Source of the DNA: Comamonas sp. lk
GTDB taxonomy: Bacteria > Pseudomonadota > Gammaproteobacteria > Burkholderiales > Burkholderiaceae_C
Assembly: GCF_900564145.1 (NCBI RefSeq)
Contig: NZ_UOOB01000001.1
Location: 1,862,754 to 1,926,753 of the forward strand
Direction of reading: 5' to 3'
DNA: 64,000 nucleotides
Positions 30,734 to 39,200 of the stretch are shown piece by piece. A model generated the notes under the pieces. That model saw only the letters and a program-made list of their open reading frames with translations, searched no databases and was not told the DNA's origin. Numbering within the stretch: the first letter of the stretch is position 1; every line of letters starts with the position of its first letter. A program made the translations under genes and the position numbers.

Positions 30734-31210
30734 ATGGCAATCGTGACCACCAACCAAAAGCGCGGCAATCAGCTGGGCTCTACTCCCTGGGGCAATCTCA
30801 ACGCCCTGCATTTCATTTTGAAGGCCGGTGCCAATGGTGGCGCCCTGGAAGCCGATACCAATGCGCCCATCGCCGCCGGCGACAAGGTGCGTCTGGGCGT
30901 CATTCCTGCGGGCTCCACCCTGGTGGAATCCACGGCCATCGTTTCCACAGGCCTGACCGCCACCGTCAAGGGTGACCTGGGCTTTGAATATGTGGATGGC
31001 GTGGACAGCGTCAAGGTGCCCCAAGACGCGGCTTACTTCGGCGCGGCGCTGGATCTGGCCGCCGCGGCGCGCCTGCGCAATGCGACGACCAAGGCACCGG
31101 TGACGCTGCCCAAGGACGCCTATCTGGTGCTGACCACTTCGGGCGCGGCTAATGCCAAGGCGGGCCGCATCGACGTGGTGCTGCAGGCCATTTCCACCGG
31201 CGCCCTGTAA
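30734..31210 (+). CDS. Probable head decoration protein
   Basis: A 158-residue protein starting MAIVTTNQKRGNQLGSTPWG after AAGGAG. It is Gly/Ala/Thr-rich and beta-predicted (GDKVRLGVIPAGSTLVESTA, VKGDLGFEYVDGVDSV, GRIDVVLQAISTGAL). Position right after the coat protein suggests a capsid decoration or cement role. Assignment is by context. Confidence 0.55.
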   Translation: MAIVTTNQKRGNQLGSTPWGNLNALHFILKAGANGGALEADTNAPIAAGDKVRLGVIPAGSTLVESTAIVSTGLTATVKGDLGFEYVDGVDSVKVPQDAAYFGAALDLAAAARLRNATTKAPVTLPKDAYLVLTTSGAANAKAGRIDVVLQAISTGAL

Positions 31211-31282
31211 AGAGCGCTCCCAGGATGCGGGCCTGCCTTCGGGTATGGCCCGCATTCGTCCATCTGAACACTCCCCAGCATC

Positions 31283-31729
31283 ATGAACTTTGTACGCATC
31301 ACCTATACCGGCCGCAAGCTGTACCGCGACCGTGCCACCGGCCACGTTTGGCAGCCCCAGGAAGAGCGCCTGGTGAGCGAGGTCATCGCCAAGCCGCTGC
31401 TGAAGTTTGTCGAATTCAAGCGCACAGCCGACCTCAAGCCTGCTGAAGCCCAGGAGCCAGGCCAGGAGCAGGGCGCGGCTCAGGCCATCCAGCAGACCAG
31501 CGAGCTGAGCGAGCAGGAGATTGCCGCTCTGGAGCAGCAGGCCCTGGACGACAAGGCCAAGGAAGTGGACGACCAGCGCGAGGCCATGCTGATCACTGTG
31601 CTGGGCATGAACAAGACCGCTCTGGCCGAATACGCCCAAAAGTACGACCACACCTTTGATACCAAGGCCAAAGTGGACGACATGCGTATCACCGTCAATG
31701 GCCTGATTCACCAATTCGGGGTGCGCTGA
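31283..31729 (+). CDS. Head-region protein, unknown
   Basis: A 148-residue protein: an N-terminal beta-like part (MNFVRITYTGRKLYRDRATG), a Gln/Glu/Ala linker and a C-terminal helical domain (EAMLITVLGMNKTALAEYAQ, DDMRITVNGLIHQFGV) reminiscent of small helix-extension-helix folds. Its stop overlaps the next ATG. Probably a head completion or capsid-linked protein. Confidence 0.5.
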   Translation: MNFVRITYTGRKLYRDRATGHVWQPQEERLVSEVIAKPLLKFVEFKRTADLKPAEAQEPGQEQGAAQAIQQTSELSEQEIAALEQQALDDKAKEVDDQREAMLITVLGMNKTALAEYAQKYDHTFDTKAKVDDMRITVNGLIHQFGVR

Positions 31730-32403
31730 TGAATCTGGAGGAACTGATTGCCTCTTTCCGCGAGGATGCGACCGACAAGGTGGCAGCCTACCTGTGGGAG
31801 AACGAGGCTGTGACGCGCTGGCTCAACGAAGCCCAGGACGAGGCCGCCGTGCGCGGCCGACTGCTGCTCGATGACAGCACTCCAGCCATCACCACGATTG
31901 CGGTGCAGGAGGGCAAGGCCTCTTATCAGCTCCATCCCAAGGTTTATGAAATCGCGCATCTGCATTGGAAGCCGAGCGCGGCCGCCCAGCGCGGCAAGCA
32001 GGTGAACTTGGTGACCCGCGAGTGGCTGGACCGCAAGCATCCGAACTGGCGTGTGCGCCTTGACTGCGATTCGATGTATGCGATCCAGACCGAGGGCGCG
32101 CTGCGCCTGGTGCCAACGCCGAGCGAGGCCGGTGTGCTGGCTTTGGAGGCTTACCGTCTGCCGCTCAAGCCCATGGTCAGCGATGCCGACAAGCCAGAGA
32201 TCCACGCAGCCAGCCATGCCTATCTGGTCTATTGGGCACTGCACCGGGCATTCAGCCAGCCCGATGCCGATGGCTTTGACCCGCAGCGCGCGGCCACGGC
32301 CGAGGCTGCTTTTACGGGCTACTTCGGCAAGCGGCCGGATGCAGACCTGCGCCGATCTACCCGCCACGATGAGCCCCAGGTGAACGTGGCCTACATTTTT
32401 TAA
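31729..32403 (+). CDS. Head-tail adaptor protein
   Basis: A 224-residue protein. LIASFREDATDKVAAYLWEN, EAVTRWLNEAQDEAAVRGRL and IAVQEGKASYQLHPKVYEI resemble the podovirus adaptor family (DUF6682-like) that attaches below the portal. The C-terminal half (HAASHAYLVYWALHRAFSQP) is helical. It follows the capsid genes and precedes the virion-structural gene. Coupled by TGATG. Confidence 0.7.
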   Translation: MNLEELIASFREDATDKVAAYLWENEAVTRWLNEAQDEAAVRGRLLLDDSTPAITTIAVQEGKASYQLHPKVYEIAHLHWKPSAAAQRGKQVNLVTREWLDRKHPNWRVRLDCDSMYAIQTEGALRLVPTPSEAGVLALEAYRLPLKPMVSDADKPEIHAASHAYLVYWALHRAFSQPDADGFDPQRAATAEAAFTGYFGKRPDADLRRSTRHDEPQVNVAYIF

Positions 32404-32411
32404 GGTGCCGC

Positions 32412-34502
32412 ATGTTCGGACTGTCCAAACCCCAACCCAAGGCCCAGGCCGGCGCGAAGCTGGCGCAACAGCTGAACCAGGCGCCGGACAGCATCCCGGG
32501 CATGTTCAAGCCCGGCGAGTTTGTCCTGCCTCCTGATACCGTGCATGCCATGGGTGGCAAACAGGCGCTGCAGGGCGTGGTGGATGCTACGCATACGCCT
32601 GTGCAACCCTCGTTCGGCCTGAATGCTGCGCGCGCAAGCGTGCCCAGCACCAAGGAAGCGCCGGGTCTAGGCTTGAAGCGAAAGAGCTTGCCGGATCCTG
32701 GTCCGGAGGATGCGCCGCGCTTGGGCTTGAAGCCCGAGGTGTTCTTCAACAATGGCGGCGCGCCAGAGGACCTGCTTCGAGTTGGTGCGCGAACGGTTGC
32801 GCCCTATGTGAACCATCGCGCACCCAATGGGCCCGCCGCCATGCCGGCGCAACCCCAGTTGGGCAATAGTGTGCCCCCGCAAACAGGTCTCCAGACCACG
32901 GGCTACAAGCCCAATTTCACGATGGGTGGGAGCGATCCGCTCAATGCACAAAGCCGTGTCGTGCCAAATCCCAACGGCGTAACGGACGCACGGCCAAAAT
33001 ACAACCCGGCCAATGGATCGCCCGAGGCCAAGGCATGGCAGGCGCAGCGTGCCGCAGCTACTCCGACCTCTCCAGCACCTGCACCGGCAGCCTCTGCATC
33101 GGCTTCGCCACAGAGTGCTGGGTATCGCGCGGGCGCGGCTGTAGGGCGTGGTATCGCCCCAGTCATGAAAGCTGCTGGTGCTGTGGCGCTGCCTGCCACA
33201 TTGGCGGGTACCGCGAGCGCGGCGGCCGAGACGCCCACCTCTGACTATGAGAAGCGCTTTGGATTCGAGCCGAATTCGATAGAGGGCGTGGGCGGCTTGG
33301 CGCGTGATGTGGGTGTGCGTGCACTGGGCGCGGCTTCCGACCTGGGCGATGCGCTGACTCTGGGGATGGCTGGAAAGTACCTCTACGCAGACAAGCAAGC
33401 GAATGCAGCTCCAGCGGCACCTGCTTCAGCAACTCCGACGCCAACGACGGCGGGCACCTCTTCGCAAGCCCAGAGTACGGTTGGATCTGGGCGAGGGCTG
33501 ATCAATCCAACTCCTGCCAACCCAAATGCTCCGCCTCCCACGGTGAAGCCTGTTGCCACTGAGGTGCAGCCTGGTGTTTACAACCACGGGCGCGGCCAGT
33601 ACAGCGACCAGGCCGGCGGGATGGGTTTGCCTGCCGGATTCACTGGCCGGCCCAATGCTCAGAATGATGCAGCAGCAGGCGCTTTGGCTCAGACAGGGGC
33701 GGGTGGTTTTGGCCTGCGTCGCCCCAGCCAGCCTGAAACCAGTCAGCCAGAAGCTGGAGGCTTTGGCCTCAATGTTCCCGGCGTGGCTCACAGCGGCAAC
33801 GACTGGGCCGCGCGCCAGCGGCTCAAGAATCTGGAAACTTCGGCCAGCTCGATCATGAATACCGAGCGCTGGGGCGGTAGGGGTGCGTCACACAATCCTG
33901 CCGTGCAGAACTTTGTGGACGCCAGCCGAGCCGACCTGGCCGCCCAGGGCAAGGTGCCCGAGATGCAGCTCAAAACCAATGAAATCAATGCCGGCTTGAA
34001 GCGCACGGCCATGGCCGAAGCCGGTGCAGACCGCCGTGCAAAAGGGCAGATCGAACTGGGCAAGGGGCAATTGGCCTTGGGTGCACAGCGCAACAGCATC
34101 GACGCCCAGCGCGCGAGCAGCGATGAACGCCTGCGAGAGCCGCAAATTCGTGCGGCTGAACGCATGGGCCACATGCAGGAGACGCTGCTAAATGCGAAGA
34201 CCCCCGAGGAGCAAGCCGCAATTGCCGCCCAGATTCGCGCTTACTCCGGCAAGGAGGATCAGCCAAACAGGTTTACGGTGGTTCCTGGCGGTCAGGAGTG
34301 GGATACAAAAGCCAACGTAATGCGTAATGTGCCGGCCAGTGTTTTGAATAATCAAACGGGCCAGTTCGTAGATCGCGGCGGGCAGATGCCCGCATCAGCC
34401 CCATCAGAGAACAACATCAGTGCTTTGCGTGCGAACCCAGGACTGAAAGCTGAATTCGATCTCAAATTTGGGGCAGGCGCGGCAGCGCGCTATCTTGGCT
34501 AA
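32412..34502 (+). CDS. Large virion structural protein with disordered middle
   Basis: A 696-residue protein. The N-terminus MFGLSKPQPKAQAGAKLAQQ, followed by GMFKPGEFVLPPDTVHAMGG, is a conserved start among Bcep22-like internal or tail-associated proteins. The middle is Pro/Ala/Gly/Thr-rich and low complexity, with a hydrophobic stretch near residues 243-262. The C-terminal part is coiled-coil (AEAGADRRAKGQIELGKGQL). It probably belongs to the ejected core. It now ends beside a cargo insertion at 34.5 kb. Confidence 0.6.
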   Translation: MFGLSKPQPKAQAGAKLAQQLNQAPDSIPGMFKPGEFVLPPDTVHAMGGKQALQGVVDATHTPVQPSFGLNAARASVPSTKEAPGLGLKRKSLPDPGPEDAPRLGLKPEVFFNNGGAPEDLLRVGARTVAPYVNHRAPNGPAAMPAQPQLGNSVPPQTGLQTTGYKPNFTMGGSDPLNAQSRVVPNPNGVTDARPKYNPANGSPEAKAWQAQRAAATPTSPAPAPAASASASPQSAGYRAGAAVGRGIAPVMKAAGAVALPATLAGTASAAAETPTSDYEKRFGFEPNSIEGVGGLARDVGVRALGAASDLGDALTLGMAGKYLYADKQANAAPAAPASATPTPTTAGTSSQAQSTVGSGRGLINPTPANPNAPPPTVKPVATEVQPGVYNHGRGQYSDQAGGMGLPAGFTGRPNAQNDAAAGALAQTGAGGFGLRRPSQPETSQPEAGGFGLNVPGVAHSGNDWAARQRLKNLETSASSIMNTERWGGRGASHNPAVQNFVDASRADLAAQGKVPEMQLKTNEINAGLKRTAMAEAGADRRAKGQIELGKGQLALGAQRNSIDAQRASSDERLREPQIRAAERMGHMQETLLNAKTPEEQAAIAAQIRAYSGKEDQPNRFTVVPGGQEWDTKANVMRNVPASVLNNQTGQFVDRGGQMPASAPSENNISALRANPGLKAEFDLKFGAGAAARYLG

Positions 34503-34512
34503 GACTGGAAGC

Positions 34513-34875
34513 CTACTTTGAAAGTTCTTTCCCGAAGTTGGGATCATCGAAAGGATTTGGCTTGTCGTAAAGTCGCCTGCAGGCCACCCCAATCAGGACT
34601 GCTGCTCTGTTGCTTCGCGTTTCGCCTGCATTCTTGGCCGTGCACTCCGCGCCGCTGTTAAAGCCAAAGAGGCCGCGGCCCTTTCCCTGTGGAATGACCT
34701 CAATCCCGCCTGGATGCTTGTCCAAGCACACCTGCATACTGGCTTGGGCTGCGACATCGTTCTGCGTGTTGGGCAGCTTGTCCAGTAGGCATGTGGCGTA
34801 GTTGGCGGCGTGGGCCTGCGCGGCTGCCAGCGCCAGCAGCGACCCGCCCAGCAATCCCCATATCTTCTTTTGCAT
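34513..34875 (-). CDS. Secreted small protein with an NPFDDPNFG tail, cargo
   Basis: A 120-residue protein on the minus strand. A signal peptide (MQKKIWGLLGGSLLALAAAQ, AHA) is followed by YATCLLDKLPNTQNDVAAQA, VCLDKHPGGIEVI, GFNSGAECTAKNAGETRSNR and GVACRRLYDK, with four cysteines likely paired in the periplasm. GGAGGG precedes the ATG. The final 16 residues contain NPFDDPNFGKE, the same motif that opens the giant virion protein encoded 1.7 kb away on the other strand. Probably expressed from the lysogen. Function unknown. Confidence 0.65.
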   Translation of the reverse strand: MQKKIWGLLGGSLLALAAAQAHAANYATCLLDKLPNTQNDVAAQASMQVCLDKHPGGIEVIPQGKGRGLFGFNSGAECTAKNAGETRSNRAAVLIGVACRRLYDKPNPFDDPNFGKELSK

Positions 34876-34982
34876 GTTCCCTCCTGCGAGGAAATGTAGC
34901 AGAGCAGATTGATTTCATTGAGTATTTGAATCACTCAACTGCGAAGTTGATCGAGTCGCGTACTGGGCTAGGTAGTACGGAC

Positions 34983-35813
34983 TCAGTGGGCAGCTTGTGT
35001 CGCTTGCAATTGACGTTGCCGGAAATCAAGCCAGCTTTGACGCTTGGCTGTAATTCTGCGCACGATGCGAGGCCACTCCTGCTCAGCGAACCCTTGTCCG
35101 GCATAGGTAATCGCGTCGTCGGGTATCGCATCAAGTGCATCAAGCTGGAAGTTCATGAAGCAATAGCGCCCGGCCCTGTACTCCGCTAACTCGGCGATTT
35201 GACGTATCGCTTTAGCTACTTGCGCAGGTTCGTCGCCAGATTCGACCAGAGTCAAAAGGAATTTCTTGGCGATGGCAATCATCCATTGCGCTTGCAGAGG
35301 TCCATTGCCCAAGCGCTTGGACGCGATGAGCTCGAGGTTCGCGAAGCGGCTCTCCAGGCAAAGCAGTGGATGCATGACTTGCAGGCGACCACCCTCCAGC
35401 TCCACAGACACCGCGAATTTGACAATGTCATCAACCGCCAGACCTGCGATGGCTCTCAGAAAGTCCATCAAAAGGACTCGTTTTCCATCGCGAAGCAAAT
35501 ACACGATCGCTGCGCTGGGCGTCGCATCAAAGTCGCCGGCAAAGTGGAGGTCTACGTCTGAGGGCGCGCCCAGGCGCTCGGAAAGCCACTTGGCATCTAA
35601 TTTTCCACCAAGCCAGTCCGCGTCTTCGGTGAGTGTTTGGTGCGCACCAAGAGGGGATGGCACGTCAAAAATAATTCCCCAGACAGCAATAGCCTGACCG
35701 CCTACAAGAATGAGGCGATCAGGATCTTCTGCAATTTTAGAGGTTACAAACTTGAAGTCTTCTACAGTGAAACTGTCAAGGCCCTGCTTTTTCAGCAGTT
35801 CGCGAAGGATCAT
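34983..35813 (-). CDS. Nucleotidyltransferase-like protein, toxin candidate
   Basis: A 276-residue protein. ILVGGQAIAVWG followed about 18 residues later by LTEDADWL gives the GG...W...D-x-D layout of minimal nucleotidyltransferases related to AbiEii and MenT. DVDLHFAGDF adds further acids. The upstream 68-residue gene ends 13 bases before, so the pair resembles a two-gene toxin-antitoxin or abortive-infection module. The operon has its own promoter with a palindromic operator. Activity is inferred from the motif only. Confidence 0.6.
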   Translation of the reverse strand: MILRELLKKQGLDSFTVEDFKFVTSKIAEDPDRLILVGGQAIAVWGIIFDVPSPLGAHQTLTEDADWLGGKLDAKWLSERLGAPSDVDLHFAGDFDATPSAAIVYLLRDGKRVLLMDFLRAIAGLAVDDIVKFAVSVELEGGRLQVMHPLLCLESRFANLELIASKRLGNGPLQAQWMIAIAKKFLLTLVESGDEPAQVAKAIRQIAELAEYRAGRYCFMNFQLDALDAIPDDAITYAGQGFAEQEWPRIVRRITAKRQSWLDFRQRQLQATQAAH

Positions 35814-35825
35814 GTTGTGAAAAAC

Positions 35826-36032
35826 TTAGAGCTTGGGCCAGGAGATAACACGCGCAGAAATTCCTACAGGCATGAAGCTGGCAAAGCTACGAACGTCCTC
35901 ATCAGGATGGAGGTGTTTTGCAGATGCCGAGATCTTACGCGCTGCATTTTTTGCGGCACCCAAGGAGTAGTGGCCTGGTGCGTGCTTTAGCGCGCGTGCA
36001 CGAACCGACTTGGCAACATGGATTTTGGACAT
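35826..36032 (-). CDS. Small basic partner of the nucleotidyltransferase, antitoxin candidate
   Basis: A 68-residue protein from ATG 36032 (MSKIHVAKSVRARALKHAPG); a TTG at 36056 would add eight. It is rich in Lys, Arg and His (NAARKISASAKHLHPDEDV). Small upstream partner genes of nucleotidyltransferase toxins often bind DNA or the toxin. No defined family is recognised, and no ribosome-binding site is obvious. Confidence 0.45.
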   Translation of the reverse strand: MSKIHVAKSVRARALKHAPGHYSLGAAKNAARKISASAKHLHPDEDVRSFASFMPVGISARVISWPKL

Positions 36033-36061
36033 GGCAAGAAATGGTTGGCTGGCCAATGAGA

Positions 36062-36104
36062 TGTGACGGTCACAATAATAGCACCGCTAATATATGGCCG
36101 TAAA
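36062..36104 (-). promoter_or_regulatory. Promoter and palindromic operator of the nucleotidyltransferase pair
   Basis: On the minus strand TTTACG (36104-36099), an 18-base spacer and TATTAT (36080-36075). TGTGAC-G-GTCACA at 36062-36074, a perfect palindrome, begins right after the -10 and would cover the transcription start. Such placement suggests autoregulation by one of the two products. Confidence 0.6.
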
Positions 36105-36190
36105 GTAGTGGCCTATAAAAACACTTAAAAATCAGCCTGTTATGAGCGACAAGCCTCTAGGCAGAGGCCTGGAAGCAGAGGGTACACCGG
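36105..36190 (+). other. Spacer with a small hairpin
   Basis: GCCTCT-AGGC-AGAGGC at 36153-36168 forms a six-base-pair hairpin between the cargo promoter and the late leader of the giant gene. No T-run follows on the plus strand. No gene is seen. Confidence 0.4.
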
Positions 36191-36232
36191 CTAGGGTTCG
36201 ACCAGCAAGGTGGGGTGAGGTGTCATTGGGGG
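36191..36232 (+). promoter_or_regulatory. Late leader element 2 (before the giant virion gene)
   Basis: CTAGGGTTCGAC starts at 36191, 42 bases before the ATG at 36233. This copy lacks a clear hairpin ending at the ATG; GGGG before the ATG can instead pair with CCCC at 36248-36251, placing the ATG in a loop. GGGGG lies next to the ATG. Confidence 0.6.
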
Positions 36233-39200
36233 ATGAGCAAGAACCCCTTTGATGATCCCAACTTCGGCGCGCCCACTGCCCTTGCCTCCGCTACTTCCGG
36301 CGCCAAGGCGGCGGCTAAAACGCCAGCCAACCCGTTTGACGACCCGGAGTTCGGCAAGGAGGCGCCATCGCCCGGCTTGCTGCGCAGTGCTGGTGACTCT
36401 GCCATTGCCCTGGGCTCGGGGATCACCCAGGGCGTCAAGATGCTCACGGATGTGGCGGGCGCAGACAATTCCGCCTCGCGCGTGCTGGGCAAGGCCACGG
36501 ATGCGCTGACAGACCTAGCTTCTCCCTACACCAAGGCCAAGAAGCAGGAGCGCGCCGCGAAGATCAAGGCGGCCGAGGATTCGGGCAGCACCTGGGAGGA
36601 GGTGAAGGCCTATGCGGGCAGCTTTGCCGATGCCCCACTCGATACTACGCTGAATGCATTAGGAACTTCTGCGCCTGCTCTAGCCGCCGGCCTCCTTTCT
36701 GGTGGCGCAGCTGTTCCTGCAATAGCCGTGCGTGCAGCCCAGGTGGGGCTGGGCGCGGCGCAAGGCTTGGGTGGCATCAAGGGGCAGATCCACGAAAGCG
36801 TGAAGCAAAAGCACCTGGAAGCGGGCGCGAGCGAGGCGGATGCCAGCCAGCGCGCCGATGCAGCCCAAGCCTATACAGGCCCCAATGCGGGGAGTATTGC
36901 CCTGGGTGGGGTGCTGGGCGCGGCAGCTGGCGGTACCGGCGCAGAAAGTGCGGTGCGGCGCCTAGCTGGCCAGCGCGTGGCGGCCGAGGCTGCAGCAAAA
37001 GCAGCTCCCGGTGTGCTGCGCTCCACTGCAATGGGCGCGGCCAAAGAAGCTCCGATGGAAATGCTGCAGGGCGGGCAGGAACGGCATGCCTCCAATACCG
37101 CGCTGCAGGGCGAAGGCTTTGATGTGCCGACCTGGCAGGGCGTGGCCGGGCAGGCTGCGCTGGAAGGATTGGCCTCTGCCCCCATGGGTGGAGGCTTTGG
37201 CGCGATGGAGGGCATGGCTCACAAGGGCGCGGCCCAGCGTCAGAGCGAAGGGGCCGCTGCTTTTGCTTCTGGAGAACCGCGCACGCCGCCGGAGTCGATC
37301 AAGAGCGTGGTGGCCAAGGCACAGTGGGTGCGCGGCTGGAATGTGGCCCAGGCCCAAGCTCAAGAGGCCGCAGCTGGATCGAACCCAATGGCCGAGCCAT
37401 CCGGTGTTTCTGCCGAACAGCCGGGCGCAACCAATGACATGGGCCAGGAAGCCACGCTGTATGCAGATGGCAAGGGCAATGTCGGCGCAACGCCGGAGGA
37501 TGTGACGCAGGCGACGGAGCCAGTTGCGACCCCAGCACCAGTGGGCGATTCCACTACCAACCCCGATGCAGCGCCAGGCACGGCAGACCTGGGCTCGGTC
37601 ACGCCAGAGGTTCCCGTGCCAGAGCTGACTCCCTCTCAGGCCATGGGCCTGGACCCCAATGTCGGCGCGCTGTCCAAGGCGGCAGCCATGGCGGTGGATT
37701 CGGGTGCATCGCAAGTGCTGCAGACACCGACTGTTGCTGTGGAGCCAGCGCCCGTGCTAGAGCAAGCCGCGGCACAGGTGCCCGCCGGCGTGGACCCGGA
37801 AACCGGCGAGGTATCCCTGCAGACCCAGATGGACGAGCTCAAGGACCGCATTGCCTTTATGCAGCAGCAGGGCGCGGCCCAGGGTTGGAGCAAGGACATG
37901 GTGGCTCAGCGCAATGCGCTGCAAAGCCAGCTGACCAGGATGGAGGTGCAGTCGGCCGCCGGGCAGGCGCAAGGTGCATCGACCACTGGCGCGCCAGCCC
38001 CTGCCCAGCTGAGCGGCATTACCCAGATTCTGGCCAAGCAGGTTCCCGCCATGAGCGAGGACGAGTTGCAGCAGGCCATTGCCTACTACGGCCCCAATCA
38101 CAAGCGCACCAAGAAACTAGAAAAAGCACTCCAGGCGCTTGCGCAGAAAACGTTAACAGCTATTGAAACAGGAGCAATCAGCAATGTCTCTCAAGCCGAT
38201 CAAGCCCAGCAAGGTAGCCCGCAACCTGCGCAAGCAGGAGCAGCGCAAGCTGGCCAAGCTGCTGCCCAGGGTGTAGCCGATGGTGGCGCCACGACTGTCA
38301 ACCCTGGAGCGCAAAGCCAGGGCACGCGCGATGCGAAAGCTCAAGCGCAAGTCTCTGAAGCTGCAGGCGCGGCCGTAGCCAAAGCGGCCCAGATCGCGCG
38401 GGATGGGAATGCAGAGCGCGAGCAGGAGCGTCAGCGCCAGCTGGATGCCAGCGAACGCTGGACGCGGATGACCACGGTGGAGCGCCAGGCGCTGGCCAAG
38501 GTGGCACCAGGCCTGAATGCCATCGCCAAAGCCAATGTGCATGGCCGGGCATGGGGTGATCTGTCGGAGAAGGTGCGCGGTAAGCTGGCCGATGCCATGG
38601 GCAATCAAACAGCGGTGGCCGGTAAAGGTGCGGGAAATCAGTTGGCACCGCTTGTAAACAGCGCGCCGCAAGCTATTGAAACTGTAGCGAATTCGCCAGC
38701 CGCTCAAACACCCGTCAAACAGGGCGCGCAGCCGGTGGGCGATGAAAAGCTCTTCGCGGCCGAGTCCGGCACGCTGGGCATTCCTCGCGCTGACATGCCC
38801 CAGGTGCCCGCAGCCAACCATGGCGGCATGGTCAAGCACCTGAATGCCCAGGGCATTGCCCACGAAACCAAGACCGTGGACGCGGCAGCGCTCAAGCCCA
38901 CCCAGGCCGAGTATTCGCCGTCCAAGGTGGAGGCGGCCAAGAGCGCGGCTGGCGACCGCTCGGTGATTGTGTCCAGCGATGGCCACATCATCGACGGCCA
39001 CCACCAGGCAGTCGCGGCAGCCGAGGAAGGCAAGCAGGTCAAGGCCATCGTGCTGGATGCACCGGTGGAGCAAGCGCTGGCAGCGGTGAAGGCCTCGCCC
39101 AGCGCGAATGTGGCACCAGCAAACGAGCCCACGCCCGCGCCGAAGTCGGTACCGCAGCGCATGAAGGAGGCCAAAGCCGCCAAGGATGAAGCCGCGGCAT

